NCBI GenBank assembly: GCA_037693485.1
Contig: CM075348.1
Span: forward strand, 31,180,501-31,244,500
Length of the DNA stretch: 64,000 bases
Source: Kitagawia praeruptora
Lineage: Eukaryota > Streptophyta > Magnoliopsida > Apiales > Apiaceae
Direction: 5' to 3'
Of the stretch, positions 1 to 9,924 are shown in pieces. Both the position numbers and the translations under genes were made by a program. Below the pieces are notes generated by a model. It worked only from the letters and a program-made list of their open reading frames with translations, did no database searches and was not told where the DNA came from. The stretch's first letter is position 1, and every line of letters begins with the position of its first letter.

Positions 1-865
1 ATGATGAAACTTGCGATGATTCCGCCAAAGTGGTAACTCCTCCATCATATGTAAGCCACGTTTGTAAGGTATCAGGAATTGACATCGGTTTTTCGCGATG
101 TTTATTCTGATTAGCAATTGTTGAAAGTGACTTAGTGCCCATCCCTAGTGGTGCAGATGTTTGACTTCTGGCAAAACTCTGTCTAATAGCAAGAGCATCC
201 TTCGGTATTAAATCATTAATCAGCATTTGTAGGAACCGAGGAAACCAGCAGACAACATCTGTTATGTTGAGGTCTCTGCTTGCAGGAGATCCCATTACAG
301 CCACTATCTCAGAGAGAACTATGCGTCCATAATTTATATCCAGTTCTCTTGCTAGGGCAATTCCAAAGATTTGCATGGGAATGGGAATTTGATGGAAATC
401 GCTTTCTCGTGCTCGAAAACATCCTGTGATAGCCTCGAAAAAGTAATTCCATTCCACATGAAAGTATTGTTTTTGGATGTTTCCAGTGATCTGGCCAGTC
501 GGAGGATAACATCCTATTTCTTCAAAGAATCTGAGGCGGTCTGCAGCTGTAGGTTCTGGATCATAAGCATCTTTTATCGGGAATCCCAGAACCCTGTTGA
601 CAATTTCTTCAGTCACCTCATATTCCTGACCCGCTAAGGTAAACCTGAAACCATAGGGGGTAGATTTGCTCCCAAAAGTAACCGCACTAGTCCATAATTG
701 CTGTAAAGCATCATGTACTAGTGTAGGTTTAGCAGTAAAAGCTACGCTAGCCTTGGAGTACAAATTTAGAAATCGTACCCAAAACTTAAAGCGGGGGAGT
801 TGATCACCAATTTCCGTAGAGATGTTATAAAAATTATTTTTGGCAAGTGAAAATTGATGAGCCAT
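1..865 (-). CDS. Third ORF of the Sirevirus-like element (env-like/additional ORF), partial
   Basis: Reading the minus strand from the ATG at 865-863, I find 288 codons with no stop before the window edge, so the C-terminus is missing. The product starts MAHQFSLAKNNFYNIS and contains YGFRFTLAGQEYEVTEEI, then a hydrophilic tail. I see no signal peptide and no clear membrane segment in this part. It lies 1.5 kb past the pol stop on the same strand, which is where Sireviruses carry an envelope-like or additional ORF. Its layout also recalls the plant 'putative plant transposon protein' families found in such additional ORFs, but I cannot assign the family from sequence alone. An intact frame in an element with frameshifts in gag-pol suggests recent origin or constraint. 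Function unknown. Confidence 0.7.
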   Translation of the reverse strand, partial: MAHQFSLAKNNFYNISTEIGDQLPRFKFWVRFLNLYSKASVAFTAKPTLVHDALQQLWTSAVTFGSKSTPYGFRFTLAGQEYEVTEEIVNRVLGFPIKDAYDPEPTAADRLRFFEEIGCYPPTGQITGNIQKQYFHVEWNYFFEAITGCFRARESDFHQIPIPMQIFGIALARELDINYGRIVLSEIVAVMGSPASRDLNITDVVCWFPRFLQMLINDLIPKDALAIRQSFARSQTSAPLGMGTKSLSTIANQNKHREKPMSIPDTLQTWLTYDGGVTTLAESSQVSS

Positions 866-2409
866 TTTAATTAAATGTTTTTCCTTTAGAATGTGATATT
901 TTTTTTTTTTTTCGAAAAACAAATAATTAAAGAACACACAAAGTTAAAGCCCTTTTAATTAATCGAGAAAACCAACAGTTACTCGAACAAATTAAACTAC
1001 GGGATATTAACTGTAAACAATTAGAGGCGAATGTTACAAGCCCAAGGAGATGTATATTCGTGTGTGTATAGCAGTGAAACCAACTGTGTATACACCAGTA
1101 AAATCGTGTGTATATGCGTGTGTATATTATCGAGAATAGAGAAAGTGAACAGTTGCACAAACACACAAACACACAGATTAATGACCACACACAGATAATA
1201 GCTGTCTAAAATTGGGCAGTAATTCGTGATCTGTACGAGTTTAATCACAAAAATCACGAACAGTGGTTTGTAAGTCGAAATCGCCTGTATGTATATGGAG
1301 GCTGCTGTAAAACTGAAATAGGTAAAAGTGAATGAATGGATCGAGTTAGAGATGTATATATAGGCATGAATGTGAAATGACAGAAATGCCCCTGTTAAAA
1401 AGAGTGAAAAACATTAAGTACATACAGGGAACACTTAAGTCGAACTCTATCTCGAACTTATTAAGTCGAACTTCGAGATGAAGTTCGAGATAGATGTTAA
1501 CTCGAAAAACACATGCTAATTCGAACAATTACCACTTAAGCAGCAAAAACCACAAATAGTACTAGGGAAACCTATCTCGAAATTCAAGTAGAAATTCTAG
1601 ATAAGTTTCGAGTTAGGAGTTAACTCGAAAAATCCCCTTAACCAACTGAGAACTCTATCTCGAACATCAAGTCAAAATTCGAGTTGAGTTTCGAGATAGA
1701 GACTAACTCGAAGTTATTCTCTCAGTTCTTTTCAAAATATCCCCAAAAATAGAACCTTATCTCAACCTTCGAGATAAAGTTCGAGATAGAACTTATCTCG
1801 AATATTTTGAAGATAGAAATAGGCACTCTGGTAACTCGAATTCGAACTCTAAGTCGAATTTCGAGATGAATTTCGAGATAGAGACTAACTCGAAATTCTT
1901 CCCAGACTTAGAATTTTCAAAACTTCACTCTGGAAGCTCAAATCGAAATTCAAGTAGAATTTCAAGATGAGTTTCGAGATAGTGACTAACTCGAAATTTT
2001 GAAGATACTTAGAATAATTTGACAATTCTCTTTGAAAAAACTCAACACTTAATATTGCCAAATTAATATAAATATCAATTCAAGGATTTTAATATATGAC
2101 ATAATTAAAACATTCCTTGATAATTCTAAGGCCTCTAATTACATGAAAAACACAGGTAAATTCATCTAAAAATCATGCAAAATTTAGAATATTATGAATT
2201 TAACTCCCCCTATGATCATGCAATCTAACAAGCATAAATTCAAAGATTTGTGCTATAAAAGACACTTAAAACACAATGAATTCATGTAAAATGACACTAT
2301 ATGCAACCTATAACAATCATTAATTAGGCATTTTAAAGTCTAAGCACATAATGATTAAGTAGCTTGCATATACAAACATAAACATGGATTTTACAGATAG
2401 AAAGCTTTA
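866..2409 (-). other. Spacer between pol and the third ORF
   Basis: AT-rich noncoding sequence about 1.5 kb long, downstream of pol on the minus strand. It holds a T-rich run near 900-911, a TG/CA-rich stretch at about 1060-1195, the degenerate TTCGAGATAGA-type tandem array (1430-2010), and a purine tract on the minus strand near 2203-2215 (a GGGGGAGT core). The last resembles the extra polypurine tracts described downstream of pol in Sireviruses. Short ORFs here have no recognisable product. Confidence 0.6.
1430..2010. repeat. Degenerate tandem array of TCTCGAA/TTCGAGATAGA motifs
   Basis: About six imperfect units of roughly 80-90 bp. Each pairs a TATCTCGAA-type word with a TTCGAGATAGA word and ends in ACTAACTCGAA, for example near 1482-1505, 1600-1630, 1686-1716, 1860-1895 and 1970-2000. 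Many words are mutual reverse complements (TCTCGAA and TTCGAGA), so single strands could fold. It lies between pol and the third ORF of the Sirevirus. Confidence 0.7.
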
Positions 2410-5400
2410 CTAACTTGTGTTAAGCATTCCCAATTCACCAACCAATCTATTGAATGTTACTTCATCAAGAGGTTTGGTGAATATATCTGCAATTTGTTGC
2501 ATTGTGGGCACAAAATGTAGTTCAACAGTCCCCTCCTCAACATGTTCTCTTATGAAGTGATACCTGATGTCAATGTGCTTGGTTCTTGAGTGATCTACAG
2601 GATTGTTGGTTATGGCAATGGCACTTGTGTTGTCACACATAATTGGAATTTTCTTGTGCTCCATGCCATAATCCTTCAATTGGTTCCTCATCCACAGTAT
2701 TTGAGCTACACAGCTTCCAGCAGCAATGTACTCAGCTTCAGCAGTAGAAGTAGATACTGTATGTTGCTTTTTACTTTGCCAGGACACCAATCTTCTGCCA
2801 AGAAATTGACAAGCACCAGATGTGCTTTTCCTATCAATCCTGCAACCTGCATAGTCTGAATCCGTATAGCCAATTAGATTAAAACCTGTATCTCTTGGGT
2901 ACCAAATCCCTAGATTTGGTGTGCCCTTGAGATACCTAAAAATTCTTTTGACGGCTATGAGATGTGATTCTCTAGGATCCGCTTGGAATCTTGCACATAA
3001 ACAAGTCGCGAACATTATATCGGGTCTATTTGCAGTAAAATAGAGAAGTGAGCCAATCATACCTCGATAGCTTGTGATGTCAACTGGTTTACCTGATTTG
3101 TCTTCATCAAGCTTCGTGGCTGTTGCCATGGGAGTCTTAGCCGCTGATGCATCTTCTAGACTGTACTTCTTGAGTAAATCTCTGACGTACTTGGATTGAC
3201 AGATAAAGATACCATCTTTTCTCTGACTGATCTGTAATCCAAGGAAGAAGGACAGCTCTCCCATCATGCTCATTTCGTATTTCTCTTGCATTAGCTTAGC
3301 AAATTTCTCGCACAAGCGCTCATTAGATGACCCGAAGATAATATCGTCCACATAGACTTGAACAAGTATTAAATCATTCTTCACATTTTTATAGAACAAT
3401 GTTTTGTCAATTACTCCCCTAGTAAAACCACTTTCAATTAAGAATAGGGATAGGGTTTCATACCAACACCTTGGGGATTGCCTGAGGCCATAGACAGATT
3501 TGAAGAGAAGATACACAAAATCTACAAGTTCTGGATCAATGAAGCCAGGCGGCTGTTCCAGATACACTTCTTCTTCTAACTCTCCGTTCAGAAAGGCACT
3601 TTTCACATCCATCTGAAAAACCTTGAAGTTCTTATGTGCTACAAATGCCAAGAACATCCTGACTGCCTCAAGTCTTGCAACCGGTGCATAGGTCTCATCA
3701 TAATCAATTCCTTCTCGCTGAGAATAACCTTTTGCAACCAAACGAGCCTTGTTTCGTGTTACAAGTCCGTTTTCATCCATTTTATTTCTGAATACCCACC
3801 TAGCTCCAATTACTGATTTGTTCTTTGGTCGGGGTACCAGTTTCCAAACTTTCTGCCTTTCAAACTGATTGAGTTCCTCTTGCATTGCAATCACCCAATC
3901 AGCATCACCAAGAGCTTCTTCTATTTTTTTAGGTTCAAGCTTGGATAAGAACCCAGAATATAAGCAAATATTAACCAGGTCAGCTCTTGCAGTTCTTCTA
4001 GTAGACACACCGGCATCTGGATCACCAATAATTAATTCAAACGGATGGTCTCTATTCCATACCCGTTCTCTTGGAAATTGTCTTGATGATTCAGCTTGAC
4101 TTTCTGAGTTGTGGTGCTGACTACTTTGATTATTTTCACTAACTCCCCCTGAGTTAGTGCCAGCTCCTACAGAACTAGAGTTAACTTGACTCGAGCCTTG
4201 AACAGTAGTCCTTGAGCTGCTATTTACTCCCCCTGAGTTGTTGTCGGTTCGTACTGAAGAATTCTTTTCTGATCTTGTAGAATTAGATTGTCCACTAGAC
4301 TCAGGTTCTTCACGTACACTTGGAACATTTAATGGGACAACCAACTCAGGTTCATCTTCAAGTTCTTCTAAGTCCAGATTCTGAAATTTTAGGGACTCAG
4401 GTTCACTAGAATCTCTTGAAATTGATGAGAGTTTGGTATCGTCGAATCTGACGTTGTAGCTTTCAGTCACTTTTCGATCATTTACCAAGAACACCCTATA
4501 AGCTGCTACCACATCTGTGGAGTAACCAACAAAGATTCCTTCACGAGCTTTTGCTGCAAACTTGCCTAGATTTTCATCATCTATAAGTACATAGCATTTT
4601 GCTCCAAAGACATGAAAGTATTTGATTGTTGGTCTTCTGCTGTTCATTAGCTCACATGGTGTCTTTTCTTTATCTTTTATGATCAAGGATCGATTTTGAG
4701 TGTAACACACGGTACTAACTGCTTCTGCCCAGAAGTACAGAGGAAGTTTCGAATCATACAACAAAGTTCTTGCTGCTTCAACCAATGTTCTATTCTTCCT
4801 TTCAACTACTCCATTTTGTTGTGGAGTTCTCGGGGCTGAATACTGACGACGTATTCCCTTAGATACACAGAAGTCATTCAGCACTGCGTTTTTGAATTCA
4901 GTGCCATTGTCTGATCTAATCGTCTTCACAGTAAGTGTTGAAACATTCTCAATTTGAGTGATGTGATCAATGATTAGGAAAGGTACTTCGTCTTTCGTCA
5001 TTGCGAACAATACCCATGTATACTTGGAGAAGTCATCCACGATTACCAATGCATATCTTTTCCTAGACAAAGATAGGACATTCACTGGGCCAAACAAATC
5101 CATATGAAGAAGTTGCAGAGGCTCAGTAATACTAGAAATTTCTTTGCTTTTATGCGATGCTCGCTTCGACTTTCCCATTTCACAAGCTTCACAGAGTCCT
5201 TTCGGAGCAAACTCCATTTGAGGTAGATCTCTCACCAATTCTCGTCTTGCGAGAGCATTCATCGTTTTGAAGTTTAAGTGAGATAGCTTTTTGTGCCATA
5301 ACCAGCTTTCATTATCCGAGGCTTTGCTGTAGAAACAGGTGACCTCATTCTGATTTGCTGAATCCATGTCCGCAACAAAAAGATCTGCCTTTCGAACTCC

Positions 5401-5763
5401 TCTCAAAGCCAATGAGCCTTCCTTGATGTGAGTGATTGATACACCTTTCTTGTTGAAGACAATTTCGTAACCTTTGTCACAGAATTGACTGATACTCAAC
5501 AAATTGTGCTTTAATCCCTCAACATAGGAAATATCTTCAATGATGACATTACCAGTTTTCAGTTTGCCATATCCCTTTGTCACACCTATGCCGTCATCTC
5601 CAAAGGTAACATAAGGGCCAGCTTTCATAACCAACTCTGTAAGCAGGGACTTGTTTCCAGTCATATGCCTCGATGCTCCACTGTCTAGCACCCATATAAC
5701 TTTATTTCTATTCTGCTTAACGCCCTGCAATGACAGATTGGTTAGACATTCTTCGGAACCCAA
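2410..5763 (-). CDS. pol: Ty1/copia pol: protease-integrase-RT-RNase H
   Basis: Open for 1117 codons. Protease active site DSGA is at residues 27-30. The GAG-pre-integrase region has HKKLSH near 157-162 and C191/C194. Integrase shows D222 (MDLFGP), D285 (RSDNGTEF) and E321 (VVERKN), with 35 residues between the last two (D-D-35-E). The RT (about 637-880) has QMDVKSAFLNG and YVDD at 804-807. RNase H has TDSDYAG (D968), AEAEY (E1009) and MCDNTS (D1044). A serine-rich linker (about 490-560) separates IN and RT and contains SGGV twice. All catalytic residues I can name are present. The frame starts without an ATG (TTG at 5763), as expected for the downstream part of a gag-pol polyprotein; it connects to gag through a probable one-base deletion at about 5742-5763. 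Confidence 0.93.
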   Translation of the reverse strand: MGSEECLTNLSLQGVKQNRNKVIWVLDSGASRHMTGNKSLLTELVMKAGPYVTFGDDGIGVTKGYGKLKTGNVIIEDISYVEGLKHNLLSISQFCDKGYEIVFNKKGVSITHIKEGSLALRGVRKADLFVADMDSANQNEVTCFYSKASDNESWLWHKKLSHLNFKTMNALARRELVRDLPQMEFAPKGLCEACEMGKSKRASHKSKEISSITEPLQLLHMDLFGPVNVLSLSRKRYALVIVDDFSKYTWVLFAMTKDEVPFLIIDHITQIENVSTLTVKTIRSDNGTEFKNAVLNDFCVSKGIRRQYSAPRTPQQNGVVERKNRTLVEAARTLLYDSKLPLYFWAEAVSTVCYTQNRSLIIKDKEKTPCELMNSRRPTIKYFHVFGAKCYVLIDDENLGKFAAKAREGIFVGYSTDVVAAYRVFLVNDRKVTESYNVRFDDTKLSSISRDSSEPESLKFQNLDLEELEDEPELVVPLNVPSVREEPESSGQSNSTRSEKNSSVRTDNNSGGVNSSSRTTVQGSSQVNSSSVGAGTNSGGVSENNQSSQHHNSESQAESSRQFPRERVWNRDHPFELIIGDPDAGVSTRRTARADLVNICLYSGFLSKLEPKKIEEALGDADWVIAMQEELNQFERQKVWKLVPRPKNKSVIGARWVFRNKMDENGLVTRNKARLVAKGYSQREGIDYDETYAPVARLEAVRMFLAFVAHKNFKVFQMDVKSAFLNGELEEEVYLEQPPGFIDPELVDFVYLLFKSVYGLRQSPRCWYETLSLFLIESGFTRGVIDKTLFYKNVKNDLILVQVYVDDIIFGSSNERLCEKFAKLMQEKYEMSMMGELSFFLGLQISQRKDGIFICQSKYVRDLLKKYSLEDASAAKTPMATATKLDEDKSGKPVDITSYRGMIGSLLYFTANRPDIMFATCLCARFQADPRESHLIAVKRIFRYLKGTPNLGIWYPRDTGFNLIGYTDSDYAGCRIDRKSTSGACQFLGRRLVSWQSKKQHTVSTSTAEAEYIAAGSCVAQILWMRNQLKDYGMEHKKIPIMCDNTSAIAITNNPVDHSRTKHIDIRYHFIREHVEEGTVELHFVPTMQQIADIFTKPLDEVTFNRLVGELGMLNTS

Positions 5764-7133
5764 CTTTGATTGGGCCCGGCTTTTCGATAAGATCGATAAT
5801 CAACAGATTTAACAACAGTAGATGCACTTTTCGTAACATTATTAGAGCTTGCGACTTTCTCCTTTCCTTTCTCAGACTTGACAGATTTTTCAGTCTTAGG
5901 AGAAGGTTTGTCACTCCTAACTTTAGGAGGACTGACAGTCTTGGCTCTCACATGCTTCTTTTTGATGCTTGAACTAGCAGCAGTATTTGAGCATGACTGG
6001 CTAGATGCATTCATTAAATTCACAAAAGTTTGCATGATGTTAAAAGTGCATGGCATACAATTAGGTTGACCACACTGTGCATGATTCTGATGCGGATTAT
6101 TCATTGTATGTGTGGCAGGCATGGCATGTGCAGCAGGAACATTTATGATAGCTTTACATGCATAAGAAAGATGTTCAGTAGATTTGCAGTGATAACATGC
6201 TTTCTTTATCCGTTCAGCCTTAACCTCTTTTATGCCTTTCTTCCCTTGTTGTTTAACAGCCTTAGCTCCTATTCCTGGTCTAGATTTATCTCTAGGGAAA
6301 TTGATTTTAACTTGTTTGATAGGAGTTATAGATTGTGCTTCCTGGCGATCTTCCATCTCAATCTCATATCTAGCTATTAATTCAGTCTCTTCTTCTAATT
6401 GAGGAACAAGGTGTTTGAAGATAGGTTTGACAGCAGATTTAAGAATGCTAGGAATTTCCTTTTTAGGGTCACTGGAACTAGGGTCGATAATTCTCTTGCC
6501 TTCTTTCTTAGAAATATCAGAATAATCAAGTCCTATACCTACTCCAGTTATCTTCTTAAATGTGTCATTATCTACATACACTTTACTAACAGCTAGTTTG
6601 TAAGCTTCACATTTAGTTTCTAACTCAGCTAGTTTGTCCCTAAGACATGCTTCTATTTCTCCCTTAAGGATGAGCTTGTGTTCCAAAGATTTAATAAAAT
6701 CTCTTAGGGAAGTATCTACAGTGCAAGCAGCCTCTAACTCTTCCACTTTTGCCTCAAGCATTCTGCTTTTGGCGACAAGTGTTTTCTGTTCCTTTTGAGA
6801 AGTGTCTAGGCTTTTGCACAACATATAGATCTCTTCGCTAAGAGCCCCGTTCTGTTCCTTATAATCATCAATGGACATTTCTACTTTAAGGGTTAGAACT
6901 GGTACCTCTGGTTCCTCTGATGTCTCAGCCATGAGGGCAAAGTTTGCTACATGAGTAACATCTTCCTCATCTGAATCATCCCAATCTCTTCCTTCTGTTA
7001 CTAATAAAGCTCTTTTTCCATGTTTTTCCTTCACCAGCGATTCATACTTGCTTTTGAGGGCTTCAAATGACTCTTTTGGATAAGTCTGTTTAGGCTTTTT
7101 TGCAGTCCGAAGCAAAGTGTCCAGCTTCACCAC
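5742..7133 (-). CDS. gag: Middle part of Sirevirus gag (coiled coil and second zinc knuckle)
   Basis: 463 codons in a frame shifted by one base from both the gag N-terminal part and pol. The first residues overlap the first zinc knuckle in another frame, so the true junction is the A6 run opposite 7096-7101 (T6 on the plus strand); one extra A there explains the shift. The protein has acidic and heptad-rich sections (about residues 85-190), a knuckle CYHCKSTEHLSYAC (C-x2-C-x4-H-x4-C), and a basic lysine/serine-rich tail before the protease. It ends at a stop just inside the start of pol, where a single missing base would rejoin the frames. I read it as one ancestral gag-pol frame broken twice, not as a separate gene. 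Confidence 0.85.
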   Translation of the reverse strand: MVKLDTLLRTAKKPKQTYPKESFEALKSKYESLVKEKHGKRALLVTEGRDWDDSDEEDVTHVANFALMAETSEEPEVPVLTLKVEMSIDDYKEQNGALSEEIYMLCKSLDTSQKEQKTLVAKSRMLEAKVEELEAACTVDTSLRDFIKSLEHKLILKGEIEACLRDKLAELETKCEAYKLAVSKVYVDNDTFKKITGVGIGLDYSDISKKEGKRIIDPSSSDPKKEIPSILKSAVKPIFKHLVPQLEEETELIARYEIEMEDRQEAQSITPIKQVKINFPRDKSRPGIGAKAVKQQGKKGIKEVKAERIKKACYHCKSTEHLSYACKAIINVPAAHAMPATHTMNNPHQNHAQCGQPNCMPCTFNIMQTFVNLMNASSQSCSNTAASSSIKKKHVRAKTVSPPKVRSDKPSPKTEKSVKSEKGKEKVASSNNVTKSASTVVKSVDYRSYRKAGPNQSWVPKNV

Positions 7134-8202
7134 AGTTATAGCATTTGAACTTCATTTTGAAATCCAAAGGAGATTTGTAGCTGGTACTTTTGCCTTTACC
7201 TCTGAAGCCTGACGAACTACTACCACCCTTAGCAGCCCGATAGTAAGATGAGGAATTTCTCTGAGGTCGGTTGCTCTTTCTGAATCTCATGTTGCTGAAC
7301 TTCCTCGCCATGTATGCCACGACACTATCGTCCATGTTGTCCAGCTCTTCTTGGGTGTAGTAGTCATCATCACTGTTAGATGTGCACTCATCATCATTAT
7401 CAACTTGATGTGATGCATGTGATGATTTAGACTTTTCTGCAACCATTGCCTTCTTAGACTCTTCCTCATCAGCAACTAATCCTGATGCAATTTCTTTTCC
7501 TTTTGAATCATTGTCCCATGCTTGATCTTGAAGTGTTTCCAGCTCATAGGTCTTTAATATTCCATAATATTCTTCCAGAGAAGTTGTATGCAAATCTCTG
7601 GTTTCTCTTACTGCGTAGACCCTATGTTCAATGCTCTTTGGCTGGTTCCTCAGATATCTCGTATTGGTCTCAACCATGGGGAGAGTTACACCTCTCAGAT
7701 TCAAATCCAATACCAATTGACTGAATCTTAGATAGACGTCTGTTATGCCTTCTCCTTTTCTTATTCTAAAGGTATCATACTCCATCTTGAGTATAAGTGT
7801 CTTGTTACTTCTAACCTCTGCAGATCCTTTCATGACAACTTCTATCTTGTCCCAAATCTTCTTTGCTGTATTCAAACCTTTGACTATGTTGAACATCTCA
7901 TGATCAAGGGATTCCATCAAGGTTTGTCTTACAGAAGTATCATAAGCTATTTGCTCCTTGTCAGCATCCGTAAAGTCCGCTGCCTTTTTAGGCTCAGACC
8001 GAGCAGGTATAACCTCCTCTCCTTCCGTACGCTCAGGAATAGCTTTCATTGGAACAAATTTACCCTTTTCAAGGACTTCCAGATATTCAGGGTTAATTGT
8101 CTCTAAGTAGAGTCTCATTCTGAAAACCCATTCTTCATAGTGATCTCGGTTGAACATTGGGATCTTGAAAGAATTTTTAGGAGCCATTTCAAATCTGGTC
8201 AC
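7090..8202 (-). CDS. gag: N-terminal part of Sirevirus gag
   Basis: 370 codons. The start is probably the internal ATG giving MAPKNSFKIPMFNRDHYEEW, a typical copia gag opening, five residues after the first Met. A UBN2-type capsid region follows (about residues 60-240; KIWDKIEVVMKG and RFSQLVLDLNLRG are visible). Then comes an acidic stretch with a TQEELDNMDD-like segment, a basic serine/glycine region, and the knuckle CYNCGEAGHFASDC at the C-terminus. It stops three codons after the knuckle because of the A6 homopolymer. Gag forms the virus-like particle and the knuckle binds RNA. Confidence 0.88.
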   Translation of the reverse strand: MTRFEMAPKNSFKIPMFNRDHYEEWVFRMRLYLETINPEYLEVLEKGKFVPMKAIPERTEGEEVIPARSEPKKAADFTDADKEQIAYDTSVRQTLMESLDHEMFNIVKGLNTAKKIWDKIEVVMKGSAEVRSNKTLILKMEYDTFRIRKGEGITDVYLRFSQLVLDLNLRGVTLPMVETNTRYLRNQPKSIEHRVYAVRETRDLHTTSLEEYYGILKTYELETLQDQAWDNDSKGKEIASGLVADEEESKKAMVAEKSKSSHASHQVDNDDECTSNSDDDYYTQEELDNMDDSVVAYMARKFSNMRFRKSNRPQRNSSSYYRAAKGGSSSSGFRGKGKSTSYKSPLDFKMKFKCYNCGEAGHFASDCKKA

Positions 8203-8881
8203 TAAAAGTTTCTAAGTACCCAAGACTAGGCTATGTAGAATATCTATGTAGAACTTTTGCCTAAGTCGAAATTTCTCTAAGTAGAAATTTTGCTCAAGTC
8301 GAACTTCACCAAGTAGAAATTGTCCAAGTCGAAATTCTATGTAGAAAATCTCAAGTAGAAATTCTATGTAGAACTTTTGTCCTTAGAATAAATTTTCTGC
8401 AGATTTCTTTAATATTGAATAAACAATATTATCTCTTTAACACGTTTTTGACTTTTGATACTTTACTCACCGAAAGCACCTAACCCACTTGCTAGGTACT
8501 GAGTATGTTTTGTTTTGCTTTCGGCCAAGGAATAATATATCACCACAAAAGTTCAAAAACACCTTTTTATTCTTTTACTATTTATCTGTTTGAAAAAGGA
8601 GATCAAAAATTTGTTGGGTTGTCTTCTTTGATAAGAACAGATGATGAACACTCAAGAACACCAAATATCAACGAACCCAGATTAATTCACAAAAATTAAT
8701 TAAAATACACCCAAGCCAAATAATCACACCTGGAGTATTTAAATAATTTTTCCGGATGAGTTTTCACTAGAAACGAATTAAAGCTCACTTTTCTAGAATT
8801 TTAGAAAAGTAGATCTAGAAAATGAAAACTCACGATTCTTCTACCAAACACAAGGATCTATGTTTTGTATGTTAAACATCC
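8203..8881 (-). other. 5' leader of the Sirevirus-like element
   Basis: Noncoding stretch between the primer site and gag. At about 8240-8390 it holds a cluster of short words of the type AAGTCGAA, AAGTAGAA and TATGTAGAA, repeated about nine times. Similar words recur in the LTR (about 9308-9415) and in the post-pol array. The plus-strand ORF at 8505-8699 is not credible as a gene. Confidence 0.6.
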
Positions 8882-8893
8882 GCTCTGATACCA
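8882..8893 (-). promoter_or_regulatory. Primer binding site, tRNA-iMet type
   Basis: The minus strand reads TGGTATCAGAGC, complementary to the 3' end of plant initiator tRNA-Met. It lies two bases inside the LTR edge, which ends CTAACA. Confidence 0.9.
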
Positions 8894-8895
8894 AT

Positions 8896-9924
8896 TGTTA
8901 GGTCCAAATGTGTTGTAGAGGGGGGGTGAATACAACTTTTCGAATATGAGAAGCAATAAATACGATGCAATAAATGAACACGCAGATTCAAGGAATATAT
9001 TTCTTATATATAACTTGAAATGGTTGCTACAACATTCATTACAAAGTATAACAGAAGTTCAGAGATAAGTGAATGATTCTAAGCTCTGTGAATGTACTCT
9101 CTCTCTTTTTCTTGTGTTTTCTCAATTATAGCTCTCTAAAAATAAACATCACACAAGTACTTCTATTTATACTACATGTAATCTATGTCCTGTAGTCTTC
9201 AAAGACTAAGATATACATGGCCCAATGATGTCCACATAAATCTTGCCTTATCTTGAAAGCTTGGAAATCTGCCAATCAGAAGATGCCATGTGTCATGTTG
9301 AAGCTGCACTCTAAGTAGAACTTCTACTTAGCCATCTCGAATTTCTAAGTAGAACTTCTACTTAGAAATATTCTACTTGGTCATCTAGAATATTTAGTAC
9401 TTAGAATATTTTCTGTTCTTCAACTTGAAACTTCAATGCACATCTTGAACTTGTGATATCTTCATGTCTTCTTTATTCCTCAACAAGCTCTTGAACATGG
9501 ATCTTTATTACTGGCATAAACTTGCTATCAATGTCCTGACACTTGATGCACTGGTCTGGTTCATAAGTGACTAGTCTTGATAGTGTTTCTGCTTCTCGAA
9601 TAAATTACCATATTCACTTAGTAACTTGGCTTTCCAATGTTTGATTTCCTTCTTGTTCACTTGAAATCAATTGGTCTTGTTGATACTGATAGTTATGATC
9701 TTTATTCTCGATTTCTCAAATCACTGAGGCATGAACAACTTTGACTTGAACTTCTCTCAATGATTTCTTCTTGGCTTGATCATAGTTAACATGTTCAATT
9801 GTATCAATTACCTTGTCTTCATATAGTGTTGATTTCTTGTGACTTCTTGTTCTTGATTGTCTTCTGGTTAAGTATCTTTTCCTTTAATTGAGTTACATTA
9901 GTTATAGTATTACAAGTTTACACA
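8896..9924 (-). repeat. 5' LTR of the Sirevirus-like element
   Basis: On the plus strand it begins TGTTAGGTCCAAATG followed by a G7 run and TGAATAC, and ends near AAGTTTACACA. Its inner edge is fixed by the adjoining primer site. The outer edge is where gypsy RNase H coding similarity begins (about 9925), with a CA at either 9922 or 9924. Length is about 1.03 kb. It contains (A)AGTAGAACTT and CTTAGAATATT type repeats at about 9308-9415. The partner LTR is outside the window, so TSD and age cannot be read. Confidence 0.8.

Larger units (their letters stand above)
1..9924 (-). mobile_element. Sirevirus-like Ty1/copia retrotransposon, 3' end beyond the window
   Basis: On the minus strand the order is 5' LTR (9924-8896), tRNA-iMet primer site (8893-8882), gag (8202-5742), pol (5763-2410), a spacer rich in short repeats, and a third ORF (865 to the edge). 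PR-IN-RT-RH is the Ty1/copia order. The long gag with a coiled-coil section, an extra ORF after pol, and an LTR edge bearing a run of G near TGAATAC are Sirevirus traits. No LTR lies between the pol stop and position 1, so the 3' LTR is outside. The element sits in the RNase H remnant of a gypsy element that starts again at about 9925. Only two one-base indels break about 1900 codons, so it looks fairly young. The outer LTR edge is uncertain by two bases. Confidence 0.85.
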
